DNA from: JAXHLG01 sp034522495
GTDB taxonomy: Bacteria > Patescibacteriota > Minisyncoccia > Moranbacterales > DUUL01
Assembly: GCA_034522495.1 (NCBI GenBank)
Contig: JAXHLG010000002.1
Coordinates: 868,001 to 932,000 of the forward strand
Direction of reading: 5' to 3'
Length of the DNA stretch: 64,000 nucleotides
Shown: positions 24,673 through 33,656 of the stretch, one piece after another
How the letters are laid out: each line of letters begins with the position of its first letter
Position numbering within the stretch: the stretch's first letter is position 1
Position numbers and translations under genes: made by a program
Notes under the pieces: model-generated
Told to the model about the DNA's origin: nothing
The model's database searches: none
Seen by the model: the letters and a program-made list of their open reading frames with translations, nothing else

Positions 24673-25602
24673 CTACAATGAGCCCCGCAACGTACGGGGC
24701 AGAGAAATATTTCCGGCGTAGACATACTTCAGCCCAGCTTCAAATCCTATTTGATAAGCTTCTTTCATTTTCTCCGCCGAGGTTTCCGGATAGTCCCGCA
24801 GTTTCCAGGAAATAGCCCCGGAAAAGGCGCTGATATGCCAAGGCACTTCTTCTCCCAATTCATTTTTAATAAATCCGGCTATTTTTTGCAAATTTTCCCT
24901 ATCATCGGAAAGACCGGGAATCAACAGCGTAGTAACTTCCAGCCAGGTTTTTGACTCGGCGATCTTCTTCAGGTTCTCCAGCACGGGGTCCAATCCAGCT
25001 CCGCAGTGTTTGCGGTAAAATTCATCCTCAAAAGACTTTAAATCAACATTAACGGCATCCAGCCAAGGAAGAATTTGCTCAAGAACTTCCGGCGACATAA
25101 ATCCGTTGGAAACCCAGACATTCTTCAAGTCTTTTTCTCGGGCTAGCTTCATAGTATCCAAGGCATATTCCAGAAAAATCGTCGGTTCGTTGTAGGTATA
25201 GGCAATGCTTCGGCAATGGTTTTCCACGGCCTTTTTAACTATTTCTTCCGGGGGAAAATCATAGCCTAGGCGCATATTTTTGTACTTTTCCAATTGGCCT
25301 TTAAATCCGGAAATTTGAGATATATCAAAATTCTGGCAATTGTCGCATCGAAAATTACATCCCACAGTTCCAAAAGAAAAACTCTTACTGCCGGGTAAAA
25401 AATGATACAAAGGCTTTTTTTCTATCGGATCAACATTGACCGCCGCCGCCTTTCCGTAAACCAGCAGCTTCAACTCCCCGCCCAAGTTCTGCCTCACGCC
25501 GCAAGTGCCAACCCGGCCTTCTTTAATCGCGCAATAGTGATTGCAGGCAATGCATTGAATCTTGTCTTTGCCAATTTTTTTATAATTTTTAACCAGTGTC
25601 AT
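24673..25602 (-). CDS. amrS: AmmeMemoRadiSam system radical SAM enzyme, C-terminus truncated
   Basis: About 309 residues from ATG at 25,602. An N-terminal CIACNHYCAI/GTCGVRQN cysteine cluster precedes the radical SAM site CNFRCDNCQN (CxxxCxxC about 80-87), which binds the 4Fe-4S cluster and SAM. Later segments (YTYNEPTIFLEY, NVDLKSF, LIPGLSDD) match the family. The usual cysteine-bearing tail (YCPxCG) is missing: after YVYAGN the frame runs into a GCCCCGCAACGTACGGGGC palindrome and stops, so a repeat seems to have replaced the last 25-30 residues. Confidence 0.9.
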   Translation of the reverse strand: MTLVKNYKKIGKDKIQCIACNHYCAIKEGRVGTCGVRQNLGGELKLLVYGKAAAVNVDPIEKKPLYHFLPGSKSFSFGTVGCNFRCDNCQNFDISQISGFKGQLEKYKNMRLGYDFPPEEIVKKAVENHCRSIAYTYNEPTIFLEYALDTMKLAREKDLKNVWVSNGFMSPEVLEQILPWLDAVNVDLKSFEDEFYRKHCGAGLDPVLENLKKIAESKTWLEVTTLLIPGLSDDRENLQKIAGFIKNELGEEVPWHISAFSGAISWKLRDYPETSAEKMKEAYQIGFEAGLKYVYAGNISLPRTLRGSL

Positions 25603-25766
25603 AAAATAAAATTCAACTAATTGCAAATAAGCGCATCCAGAAATTTTTCCGGTATATTTTTTTACGCTTTGCTTGTAAAAATTATATCATTTTTTTCTTT
25701 TTTAAAAAAAGACCGGTTTTATAATCAACCAGTCTTTTCCCGGCAATTCTGACTCTGGACGCAAAC

Positions 25767-25796
25767 AAGAAAAAGCGGCTTTTGCCGCTTTTTCTT
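25767..25796. terminator. Bidirectional terminator-like hairpin
   Basis: AAGAAAAAGCGGC / GCCGCTTTTTCTT stem with TTTT loop. It lies in the 366-bp gap between amrS and the M23 gene, in which no gene is seen; on the minus strand it would end transcription from the M23 gene. Confidence 0.7.
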
Positions 25797-25967
25797 AGCA
25801 CAAAGAACAAAACAAAGAACAAAAAATTGAGGTGATTAAAAAGCTTTCTAAGTTTTTGGGCAAAGTTTCGCTGACTCATGCCCGCTTTTAGTAATACGCC
25901 GGTTTATGAATAATTTTTCATTCCTTCCCTTAGGTTGCTTGACAAAATTCAACAAGAAGGAAGCGAA

Positions 25968-26732
25968 TCAAATTTCAAGCCCGGGGCAGAAATATATGCA
26001 GGGATCGATCCAATCCTTTAACTCATTTGCTGAATCGACATACCCCCTGTAATCAATGCCTCCGCCCCGATGAATTCCCAAATGGAGATGTTTGCGCTCG
26101 CCATCGGTTTCTTCGCTTTTATGCGCTCCCAAATTTCCGATTTTTTCACCTTTTTTCAACATGTCCCCTTCTTTAACCGAAATCGACTCAAGATCCAAAT
26201 GTCCGTAAAGAACAGTAATTTTCTCTTCTCCAAGGCTGCACCTTTCTATAGCCGCACCGCCGTATCCGGAAACATATTTTTTCTCCAAAAGAACACCCCC
26301 GCAAATAGACCTAATGGAAACTTCTCGGCCAATTTCTGCAGGAAAAGCTTCCCAGTCCGCGCCGGTGTGATAGCCCCGAAATCTCTCGTTTTCAATCGGC
26401 GAGTTTTGAGGCGTTATGTACATCCCGAAAGTTTTCTTGGTGATTCTTTCCTCGGGCTGATCCAAAGGCAACACTAACTTCTCCGCTCCGGCATCGCTGC
26501 CTTTGTCAACTCTTCCTCCTTCCTCTTCTAAATCCTTGGCGTTGTTATCGTTATTCTCAGCATTGGAGGTTTCAGGCTTGGGTTTTACTTGAAGAGTATT
26601 ATTATCGTTCTTCCAATCTTCACTACCCTCAAAACAAGACAACCCGCATCCTCCGGTCCAAAAATTCAGCGTCCCCATGAGAGCTGCAATTAAAATAAGT
26701 ATCACCAATATGGCATAGAATATTTTTTTCAT
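25968..26732 (-). CDS. Membrane-anchored M23 (LytM-like) peptidase
   Basis: 254 residues. N-terminal anchor (about 3-22), acidic Asn/Glu-rich linker to about 95, then the LytM domain: YHTGADWEA supplies the first His and Asp zinc ligands (about 121-125), LYGHLD lies at about 175, and KHLHLGIH gives the HxH pair (about 215). All zinc ligands are kept, so cross-bridge cleavage of peptidoglycan is plausible, though the linker and cysteines (CGGV, IERCS) are unusual. Upstream is a family B repeat end. Confidence 0.87.
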   Translation of the reverse strand: MKKIFYAILVILILIAALMGTLNFWTGGCGLSCFEGSEDWKNDNNTLQVKPKPETSNAENNDNNAKDLEEEGGRVDKGSDAGAEKLVLPLDQPEERITKKTFGMYITPQNSPIENERFRGYHTGADWEAFPAEIGREVSIRSICGGVLLEKKYVSGYGGAAIERCSLGEEKITVLYGHLDLESISVKEGDMLKKGEKIGNLGAHKSEETDGERKHLHLGIHRGGGIDYRGYVDSANELKDWIDPCIYFCPGLEI

Positions 26733-26737
26733 AGAAA

Positions 26738-26792
26738 ATAACTGATGTTGCGCGCTGGCATCAGAGATGGCTTAAATAATTGTAAATCAGTA
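26738..26792. repeat. Family B element end
   Basis: AACTGATGTTGCGCGCTGGCATCAG lies in the leader of the M23 gene, with imperfect internal complementarity. The opposite end is not evident. Confidence 0.5.
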
Positions 26793-26815
26793 AGATAAAA
26801 TTCAATTCCCGTTTT

Positions 26816-27886
26816 TCACAAATTCTCCTCATAAAACTGAATAGTCCTTTCGAAGGCTTGGTTAGAGTTTTGGCTGATGTTGTGATCATCCCCGGAGTAT
26901 TTATAGAGCTTTACTTCTTTGCCGGCGTTCTCAAGAGCTTCTTTCAGGCTCTCGGAAAGTTCTATCGGGACACTGGAATCGGCGCTGCCATGATGAAGCT
27001 CAATGGGAGCCGTGATGTTTTCCAGATGGTAATGGGGGTCGATTTGGCTCCAAAATTCCGGATTCTCGCTCGGCAAGCCTTTTTCTTCTACCAGGGAGAT
27101 ATCCCTTTCCTCCAAGTCCAAAAAGGAAATGTCTTGGTTGTAGGTTTCCAGCATATCTTCGAAGCTTCCGACCACGCCGGCCCACAAAGAAAAAGCTTTC
27201 ACATCTTCATTGACCACCGCCGTTCTCAAGCCGATCTCCCCGCCGTTGGAATGGCCCCAATAGCCGATCCTGTCCGGATCAACTTGTTCGTGATTCTTCA
27301 GATAAGCAATCGCGTGAAGAGTATCCACCAAATAATCCTCAGAAAAATGAGCGCTGGAAGGCTCCCCCTCGGAATCTCCGTGGCCGCGTAAATCCGGCTT
27401 GAAAGTCACAAAACCCTGCCTGGCCAAAGAAGCTTGATAGGTGGGATAGCTATCCACAGTGGAGTACTGCTTGGGAGGGATATAGCCGTGAACAAAAACG
27501 ATCCCCGGGTAACCCCCTTCCGGCTCGGAAGCCAAGGGAATAGTCAGCAAGCCTTTGATTTCCAGCCCCTCGGACTGATAGGAAACCACATAGCGCTTAT
27601 AATTGCTACCGTTTTCCAACTCTTCTTTGACAGCAAATTCCCCGCCGGAATATTCTCCCTTTCGGAGCTTTTCAATGGCCATCTCCGGCAAAGTTTCTTT
27701 TTCCTTTTTCCGATCGGAAACCAAGCCGCCTCCTCCCGCTTCAGGATTGACTTGGGACAACTCCCGACTTTCCGGATCGCCGTTTTCCCCGGGATCCTCG
27801 GCTTTAGGGTTATGAAAAAGAATCAAGGCCGAAAAAACGCCAATTAAAAGACCGGCCAAAATAAATAATTTTGTTTTATTGTTCAT
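26816..27886 (-). CDS. Membrane-anchored alpha/beta hydrolase (S9-like/esterase), paralog 1
   Basis: 356 residues. Signal anchor at about 5-24, acidic linker, a small beta region, then a hydrolase core: FVHGYIPP oxyanion strand, nucleophile Ser in YWGHSNGGE about 219, Asp in HHGSADSSVP about 303, His in SGDDHNI about 335. It resembles dienelactone hydrolase and prolyl-oligopeptidase-type enzymes; an esterase or peptidase acting outside the cell is likely. The gene at 34,599-35,630 is a paralog. Confidence 0.88.
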   Translation of the reverse strand: MNNKTKLFILAGLLIGVFSALILFHNPKAEDPGENGDPESRELSQVNPEAGGGGLVSDRKKEKETLPEMAIEKLRKGEYSGGEFAVKEELENGSNYKRYVVSYQSEGLEIKGLLTIPLASEPEGGYPGIVFVHGYIPPKQYSTVDSYPTYQASLARQGFVTFKPDLRGHGDSEGEPSSAHFSEDYLVDTLHAIAYLKNHEQVDPDRIGYWGHSNGGEIGLRTAVVNEDVKAFSLWAGVVGSFEDMLETYNQDISFLDLEERDISLVEEKGLPSENPEFWSQIDPHYHLENITAPIELHHGSADSSVPIELSESLKEALENAGKEVKLYKYSGDDHNISQNSNQAFERTIQFYEENL

Positions 27887-27910
27887 TAGAAACAGTTAAA
27901 ATTTACAAAA

Positions 27911-28056
27911 GGATCCGCTGAAGAATGGATTATTTTGAAAATTTTGTCATTCTGATGAAAATCAGAATCTCTTTACAAGGCTTTTTTGGTAATCATTAGA
28001 TTCTGAATCCCGCCAGAGGCGGGTAAACAAGTTCAGAATGACATTCTTCAGCGGTA
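27911..28056. repeat. Family A element, copy 4 (reverse orientation)
   Basis: Ends CCGCTGAAGAATG and CATTCTTCAGCGG; internal cores in the opposite order to copies 1-3. Downstream to 28,226 no gene is seen. Confidence 0.8.
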
Positions 28057-28226
28057 CAACAAAACACCCCTTATTACGATTCCGGTTATCTTTTCTTCCG
28101 GTCTCAAATTTCACCTTTTTTTGTTTTCAAAAGTTAGTTTTGATGATCTTTTCAGTAGTGTTTTACTCAAACTCTAAATCAATTTCAAGGCATTTGAAAA
28201 ATATTTTTTACTTTTGATTCAGTCCC

Positions 28227-29066
28227 TTAACTGGTAACAAAAGTTTTTGCTACCCTTAAAGCTGATTGAAGCTTAAGATTGATTTTTTCTATTCCGCCGT
28301 TTGCTATTTCTTCTATTTTACTCTTAATCAAGCTCTCTTCCGGCACACAAGAAGACGAATCAAACTCGCCGGCCGAACCCAGATAAAAAGAAATATATTT
28401 AAGATTGGAATTTTCCGGCGGAGAAACAAAAAGATAGGAATTGACCGCCGGCGAACATTCCTGATTCTTATATCCGATAAATTGATAGATACCTTTTTCT
28501 TTCTCTATCACTTTTGAATAATCCGGCTCATAGCCTTTCACTTGGAAAGACTCTTTCGATGCCAAGCTTCCCTCAATCAAATCATGCGTCACCAGATCAT
28601 CAGCAGAAAAATCCTCGGTAACCGCGCTAAACTCCGGCATCAAATTGTTCTTGTCGGAAAAATTCACCTTTTTCCCCGAGTGTTCGAGATTACCCAAAAG
28701 ACTGTTCTTTTGAGCGAACAAATCCTCTTCCCGATAAGCCGAACTTTTCGGATAAGAAAAAGAAAGGTTGACCAGCTCGGAGTCAAACTCTTCTAGCGCT
28801 GCATCTTTCCCGCTATCAACTTCTTTCTCGTCTTCCGAAACAGGCTCGCTTTCTTCAACGGACAACGAATCCTTTTCCTTCTCTTTTTTTGAAGAATCCC
28901 TGTTGTTTTCTTGAAGGCCGGAATTCTCTTGCAAGCCAAGCCGAACTCCGTTTATTGCCTCAAACTCCCTCCACAGGAAAAACGCTCCCGCCAGAAAAGC
29001 TGCTCCGACCATCAAAACAATAACCACCTTGATACCCCCTCTATTCTTGCCGCAGTTTTTTTTCAT
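28227..29066 (-). CDS. Anchored extracytoplasmic protein of unknown function
   Basis: 279 residues. Basic N-terminus, hydrophobic anchor about 13-30, then a long Ser/Glu/Lys linker to about 85. The remaining domain is mixed alpha/beta with two cysteines (QECSPAVN, SSCVPEE) near residues 205-240, consistent with a disulfide outside the membrane. No family recognised. Like the M23 gene, it follows a family B repeat. Confidence 0.7.
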   Translation of the reverse strand: MKKNCGKNRGGIKVVIVLMVGAAFLAGAFFLWREFEAINGVRLGLQENSGLQENNRDSSKKEKEKDSLSVEESEPVSEDEKEVDSGKDAALEEFDSELVNLSFSYPKSSAYREEDLFAQKNSLLGNLEHSGKKVNFSDKNNLMPEFSAVTEDFSADDLVTHDLIEGSLASKESFQVKGYEPDYSKVIEKEKGIYQFIGYKNQECSPAVNSYLFVSPPENSNLKYISFYLGSAGEFDSSSCVPEESLIKSKIEEIANGGIEKINLKLQSALRVAKTFVTS

Positions 29067-29078
29067 ATATTTGATTTA

Positions 29079-29130
29079 ATTGATGTCGCGCGCTTGCATC
29101 AGATATGCTTTAGGCAAGCCTAATCCAATA
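29079..29130. repeat. Family B element end
   Basis: TTGATGTCGCGCGCTTGCATC, then GGCAAGCCTAATCC also seen near 23,265, immediately upstream of the 28,227-29,066 gene. Confidence 0.5.
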
Positions 29131-29306
29131 TAGAAGCAATAGCGACAGCAGTCAGAATAACAAAAATATCAAAATAATCAATTTTTCATTTTCAACTTCT
29201 TTCCCATTTTATTTTATTCCATCTCTTAGATTTTGGCAAACAGTTTTTCTGAGAAAGAACTGTTGATTTCAAATAGGAAACATTTTAAACTATATTTTAG
29301 AGATAT

Positions 29307-29473
29307 GAAACCGCTGAAGAATTGATTGTTTTGAAAATTTGTCATTATGATGAAAATCAGAATCTCTTTACAAGGCCTTTTTTGGCAATCATTAGATTCT
29401 GAATCCCGCCAGAGGCGGACAAGCCCGTCAAGGCCGGGTAAACAAGTTCAGAATGACATTCTTCAGTGGTTTC
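29307..29473. repeat. Family A element, copy 5 (reverse orientation)
   Basis: Perfect terminal GAAACCGCTGAAGAAT / ATTCTTCAGTGGTTTC apart from one transition; contains a middle GGCGGACAAGCCCGTCAAGG stretch absent from copy 4. Confidence 0.85.
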
Positions 29474-29575
29474 GGATATCTAAAAATTCGAAAACATTTC
29501 CCCTAAAAAAATTGGGGGAATTAAAAAACAAGAAGAGTTGCAAATTTTTACCCTTTTAAAGACAAATTCTAAAAA

Positions 29576-30274
29576 ATGTTTTTAACTCTTGAATTCCTTC
29601 AAAGAATTTACAAAACAGGCTTTTGGCTGGTTTTGATTTTAATACTTTTGGATTTGTTATTTTTTTTCTATTATCCGGAGAACTCTTTGGGCGATATTTT
29701 TTTGGCAACCAGAGAACAAACCCCTCTTACCTGGATAAGCGCTCTAACTTTTCTTTTTATTGCTCTTTCCAGTTTAAGCGCTTACCTTGAAACCGGAAAT
29801 AAAAAATGGTACTTCCTCTCTGTTATATTCTTCTTTTTTAGTATGGATGATGCCACTTATTTTCACGAAAGATTTACTGGCTATCTAGTTAATAACATCG
29901 ACCAATTGAGCTCTTTTCCGTCTTACAGTTGGATTATCCTATATTTCCCTCTACTGTTTTTTTCTCTCGGAGTTTTCATTTGGCTTCTTTGGAAAAATTC
30001 CTCCAAGAGAAACCGCCGATTTGTAATCCTTGGCTTGGTCCTTTTGGGAATAGCTGTATTTTTAGATCTTATCGACGGGATTACTCAAAAAAATTCCTCA
30101 GTTGTTTTCTCCCTGACCGCCTACGGACAAGAGGTTTTCCTTCATTTGATAAGATTGACTGAGGAAGTTTTGGAAGTTTTCGCTCTTGGATTGCTGGGTT
30201 ACATAAATCTAAAAAAACACTGCCTTCACCGGAAAAACGTGAAACAATCTATTGGAGGGAATGAAAAAATATGA
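29576..30274 (+). CDS. Multi-pass membrane protein with conserved-looking acidic/His motifs
   Basis: 232 residues with about six or seven spans. Two polar motifs lie in or at the membrane: FFFSMDDATYFHERF about residues 84-98, and RLTEEVLEVFALG about 202-214. Asp-Asp/His-Glu plus Glu-Glu/Glu in separate helices is the sort of set that could bind a metal in the bilayer, as in CREST-type hydrolases, but this is inference and no family is recognised. An acidic secreted protein follows 53 nt later on the same strand. Confidence 0.75.
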   Translation: MFLTLEFLQRIYKTGFWLVLILILLDLLFFFYYPENSLGDIFLATREQTPLTWISALTFLFIALSSLSAYLETGNKKWYFLSVIFFFFSMDDATYFHERFTGYLVNNIDQLSSFPSYSWIILYFPLLFFSLGVFIWLLWKNSSKRNRRFVILGLVLLGIAVFLDLIDGITQKNSSVVFSLTAYGQEVFLHLIRLTEEVLEVFALGLLGYINLKKHCLHRKNVKQSIGGNEKI

Positions 30275-30327
30275 TATTATAATAATAGTTGAAATTAAAT
30301 TAGTGTTATTTAAAATTAACAAAAAAA

Positions 30328-30978
30328 ATGTTGAAATTAAAATCAAAAACCGAAAAGATTCTGCTATCGCTTACAGCTGTTCTCTTTTTAGCACTGGTCG
30401 TAAACATTGTCACCCAGAGCCCATCGCTTCTCAAGAAAATAGAAGCCAATGAACAAAGCTCCGAGGAGTCGGAAGAATCCGAAGAAAGTAGCGAGGCATC
30501 GGAGGAAAGCGAAGACAGTGAAGGATCTGAAGATAGTGAGAAAAGCGAGGAATCTGAAGATGGTGAAGAGTCAGAGAATAGCGAAGAATCAGAGGAGAGC
30601 GAGGAAAGTGAATATTTATACAAAGAAACAGAAAGCGAAAATAGCATTGAAAGCAGATCTGAAGATAGCGAAGAAAGCGCAGAATTAGAGAAGGATACAG
30701 AAAGCGAGACTTCAGAAGAAAGCGAGGAAAGCTCAGAAGAAGATTCAGAAAAATCCACAACAGAAGAGAGTGAGGAGAAAAAAGAGAAAACATTGGATGA
30801 CTACGAAGAAGTGGTGTCCACTCAAGAAGATACAGCCATCGTTAAACATAAAGAGAAATTGTTCTTCCTATTTCCCGTAGAGATTGAGTCTGAAGTTAAG
30901 GTGGACGAACAAGGAAAAGTAGTAGAAGAAAAGAAAAACATCTGGAACTGGCTTATTTCCATTTTATCCAATCGCTAA
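30328..30978 (+). CDS. Exported Ser/Glu-rich low-complexity protein
   Basis: 216 residues. Hydrophobic helix about 12-30, then about 110 residues made almost only of Ser and Glu (EESEE-type units with SED/SEN variations), a short normal domain (TLDDYEEVVSTQEDTAIV), and a final hydrophobic tail (IWNWLISILS). The middle is encoded by imperfect GAAAGCGAGGAA-type repeats. It would be strongly negatively charged and unfolded outside the cell, able to bind divalent cations or serve as a spacer. A terminator follows. Not assignable to a family. Confidence 0.8.
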   Translation: MLKLKSKTEKILLSLTAVLFLALVVNIVTQSPSLLKKIEANEQSSEESEESEESSEASEESEDSEGSEDSEKSEESEDGEESENSEESEESEESEYLYKETESENSIESRSEDSEESAELEKDTESETSEESEESSEEDSEKSTTEESEEKKEKTLDDYEEVVSTQEDTAIVKHKEKLFFLFPVEIESEVKVDEQGKVVEEKKNIWNWLISILSNR

Positions 30979-30992
30979 AATTCCATTTTTCC

Positions 30993-31022
30993 AAAAAAGC
31001 CTCCTGAAAGGGGCTTTTTTTG
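30993..31022 (+). terminator. Terminator after the Ser/Glu-rich gene
   Basis: AAAAAAGCC / GGCTTTTTTT hairpin directly after the stop codon, ending in seven T. Confidence 0.85.
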
Positions 31023-31123
31023 TTTGAAAATTTGGGAATATCTATTATCATCAAAGCTTTATAAATCACTCAAGAAACAAGACTAAAAAAACACCGCACA
31101 AAAGAAAGGGCCTATAATTACAC

Positions 31124-32257
31124 TTACTTTATTTTAATTTCTCTAATCACCGAATCATCATCTACATCTATTCCTTTTAAAGTAATCCTTTCCCCATCCA
31201 CTTGGAAATAGGCAAAGTTCTTGCCCTCTACTACGCCGTCGTATCGCGGTTCGCCTCCATCGGCATTGCCGCTTAGGACAAAATCGATCCCTTCTTTGAT
31301 CTGATGGTCAAAGGCCTCCTCATGGCCGGAAATCACCAAATCCACCGAATGCTTTTTGAAGATTTCCATCATTGCCGCACTGTCTTCCTCGTTGCAGCTC
31401 ACGTCATGGCAATCTTCCGCGGATTCTTCAAAAAAATTAACCGGGGGAATATGGGCAAAAACGATAACGTTTTCCTGCCGCGTTTTTTGTAGATCATTGT
31501 CCAGCCAGTTGAGTTGCTTCTCATCAATAGAATTCTCTTCTGGATAGTCATTGGATAGAAGAACAAAATGAGTATTGGAATAATCAAAAGAAAGATAGGC
31601 TGTGTTTTTCTTGTTTTGCGGATTTTTTACATTAAAAAAGACTTCTTGCCACAGATTGAAACACTCCTCTCCACACTCCAAATCATGGCTGCCAAAAGCA
31701 ACATGGTATTTAGTCTCGGTTAAAATCTCGTCCATTTGATTTTTAATACTCTGAACCCTTTCGCGGTTTTCTTGCTTGGTTTCAGCGTTAGTCACAAGAA
31801 CATCCCCGGTGAAAAACACCAGATCATTTTCCATTTCAGCCGCTTTCTCCCAAGTTTCCAAAACCCGTTCCTGGAAACCCTCAGGCGCCGACCACTTTTC
31901 GCTGTCGCCGATGGCCGAAAAACTAAACGGTCCGGTTGCGGGATTTGTCTTTTTGACTTCTTCCTTTTTTTGAGAAAAGTCCTCTTGCTTCCTCTCCGGA
32001 ACATCGTTTATTAAGTTTTTCTCTTCGGCGGTTAAACCGCCGCTTTTTGAACTATTGTTTTCAGCTTCCTCGCTTTCCCCGCCAAGCATTTCTCTTTTGG
32101 GTTCGGGCATATCACTCATGGAGCCGCCGGTTTTTTCAATTTCTCTTTCTTCGTTTTCATCCTGGAAATAGCCCATGGAATAAACATAATAACCGCCTGC
32201 CAAAATGGCTAAAATTAATACTGACAATGAAGCAATAACTGTTTTTTTAATTTTCAT
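31124..32257 (-). CDS. Anchored metallophosphoesterase-fold protein with altered motifs
   Basis: 377 residues. Anchor helix about 6-28, Glu/Lys-rich linker, then a calcineurin-like domain: AIGDSEKW in place of DxH, FFTGDVLV, FGSHDLECG in place of GNHD (Asn to Ser), FAHIPPV, and ISGHEEAF in place of GHxH. Several ligands are changed, so it may bind metal differently or be inactive. Four cysteines (CGEEC, CHDVSC) suggest disulfides. More distant from the pair at 8.5-12.5 kb than they are from each other. Confidence 0.8.
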   Translation of the reverse strand: MKIKKTVIASLSVLILAILAGGYYVYSMGYFQDENEEREIEKTGGSMSDMPEPKREMLGGESEEAENNSSKSGGLTAEEKNLINDVPERKQEDFSQKKEEVKKTNPATGPFSFSAIGDSEKWSAPEGFQERVLETWEKAAEMENDLVFFTGDVLVTNAETKQENRERVQSIKNQMDEILTETKYHVAFGSHDLECGEECFNLWQEVFFNVKNPQNKKNTAYLSFDYSNTHFVLLSNDYPEENSIDEKQLNWLDNDLQKTRQENVIVFAHIPPVNFFEESAEDCHDVSCNEEDSAAMMEIFKKHSVDLVISGHEEAFDHQIKEGIDFVLSGNADGGEPRYDGVVEGKNFAYFQVDGERITLKGIDVDDDSVIREIKIK

Positions 32258-32275
32258 TTTTTATTTAATTTTCGT

Positions 32276-32398
32276 TAACCGCGTTGCGCGCATGTCTAAT
32301 AAAATCGCAAATCTACTTAACACACCTGTCTAACACACCTTGAAGGTGTGTTAGACTAGGTTGAAGCAATTTAACGAAAGCGCGTAACATCAGTTGTT
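32276..32398. repeat. Family B-related element with ACACACCTT hairpin
   Basis: Left GCGTTGCGCGCATG, right GAAAGCGCGTAACATCAG; between them TAACACACCTTGAAGGTGTG, a hairpin that also occurs near 12,650. Confidence 0.55.
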
Positions 32399-32483
32399 TA
32401 ACTTTTTCTTTAAAGATAGCTTGAAAGTATTATACCATTTATTCTTCAATTTAAAAATATCACTTATCGCAAAACCTCCAAAA

Positions 32484-32518
32484 CAAAAACAATCCCGATT
32501 GATCGGGATTGTTTTTTG
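32484..32518. terminator. Terminator after the 32,536-33,465 gene
   Basis: CAATCCCGAT / ATCGGGATTG stem flanked by A-run and T-run; works in either direction. Confidence 0.8.
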
Positions 32519-32535
32519 TAGAGCGAGTCGCAATT

Positions 32536-33465
32536 TTACCAATTTCCTAGCCCTGCCCGCGCAGGTGAAAGATATTGAACACCATGCTCTCCGCCGCAAG
32601 TATCGTTAGACACTGTTTGAATGGTTGCAAATTGACCCCAAATGACCAGTCCAATTTCAGTTCCATCTTCCGCGTACCAATATTTTTCAGCCACTCCTTC
32701 TTCTGATTCCCACGCATAATCCACATGACCGCTAGTGTCATCAAAGGTGCCCTCAAGATTTCCTTTTGAATTAATTGTGCCTTCAAAATATGCTTCATAA
32801 CTGCTATTGCTATAAACCCAATTCATCGATATTTGATCGCCATCTACCTTGCCATCTTCTATCTTCCACTCCTGGGGTCCATTTTGATAGTTGCCATATC
32901 CCTCAAAATTACCCTCTGAATCCTGGCTTGTTATGGTCATATTATGCGAATTACCATGGGCATTTATAACCCAATCACCTTCAACATTCCAAGAATTATA
33001 AGCATCCTCTGGAGCTGCTACAATTTTAGTAAAATAAGTCCACTTGCACTTCTTTCCATCTTCTCCCTCATATTCCCCGCTCATATGATTAGTCAACCAA
33101 GCCCCCGAGCCGATATAGCTGTCATATCCAAGATGCCTATCTAGCAATCCATCCCCGTCGCAATCTTTATTTGACAACCAAGCATCATTCCATTTCATCA
33201 TTAATTTGGTGCCTCCCTGGGCTATAACTTCTGGTCTCAAATAGTTATCATACCAACCATTAAACATATGAGCCTGATAATTATACCCATACTCATCATA
33301 CCCTGTTGTCAACACCTCTCCAGTTGAAGACTCAATCTCCCCGCTTTGAATAGTGGTGCATTTCTCTTTTTTGCTATTAGTATTTTCGTTACCCTTTCCA
33401 GCCATCACCAGACCAACTCCGGCGAAAAGGCCAAAAACAACTAAAATTGTTATAATTTTCTTCAT
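32536..33465 (-). CDS. Secreted protein with calcium-binding-like loop, conserved type
   Basis: 309 residues with a clear signal peptide (MKKIITILVVFGLFAGVGLVMA). Striking conserved-looking blocks: GYDEYGYNYQAHMFNGWYDN, MKWNDAWLSNKDCDGDGLLD with an EF-hand-like DxDxDG loop, GSGAWLTNH, CKWTYFTKIV, and a C-terminal GEHGVQYLSPARAGLG. Similar blocks occur in uncharacterised secreted proteins of CPR bacteria and some archaea. Likely a cell-surface beta-rich domain needing calcium; function unknown. Cys residues in KCTT, KKCKW and DTCGGEH may pair. Confidence 0.8.
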   Translation of the reverse strand: MKKIITILVVFGLFAGVGLVMAGKGNENTNSKKEKCTTIQSGEIESSTGEVLTTGYDEYGYNYQAHMFNGWYDNYLRPEVIAQGGTKLMMKWNDAWLSNKDCDGDGLLDRHLGYDSYIGSGAWLTNHMSGEYEGEDGKKCKWTYFTKIVAAPEDAYNSWNVEGDWVINAHGNSHNMTITSQDSEGNFEGYGNYQNGPQEWKIEDGKVDGDQISMNWVYSNSSYEAYFEGTINSKGNLEGTFDDTSGHVDYAWESEEGVAEKYWYAEDGTEIGLVIWGQFATIQTVSNDTCGGEHGVQYLSPARAGLGNW

Positions 33466-33606
33466 ATTTTTTTATTTAATTTTAAAAGTTTTTTTAGAAA
33501 AGACTGAATCGACCTTTAATTTCAGCCTTTGTTTTTTCATTTTTTTGTTTATTTTTTATGCATCGGTTTATCTATATATTAATTCTTTTTCAAAAAAAGT
33601 CAATGA

Positions 33607-33641
33607 AAAAGCCGTCCGGACATTCTGTCTGGACGGCTTAA
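33607..33641. terminator. Strong hairpin terminator
   Basis: AAGCCGTCCGGACA / TGTCTGGACGGCTT stem, downstream of the minus-strand gene at 33,657. Confidence 0.8.
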
Positions 33642-33656
33642 GGGTGGCCTATTGTT

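Noticed and set aside
25682..25879. 65-codon minus-strand frame after the M23 gene
   Set aside because: It is read through a bidirectional terminator hairpin and has a repeat-like composition.
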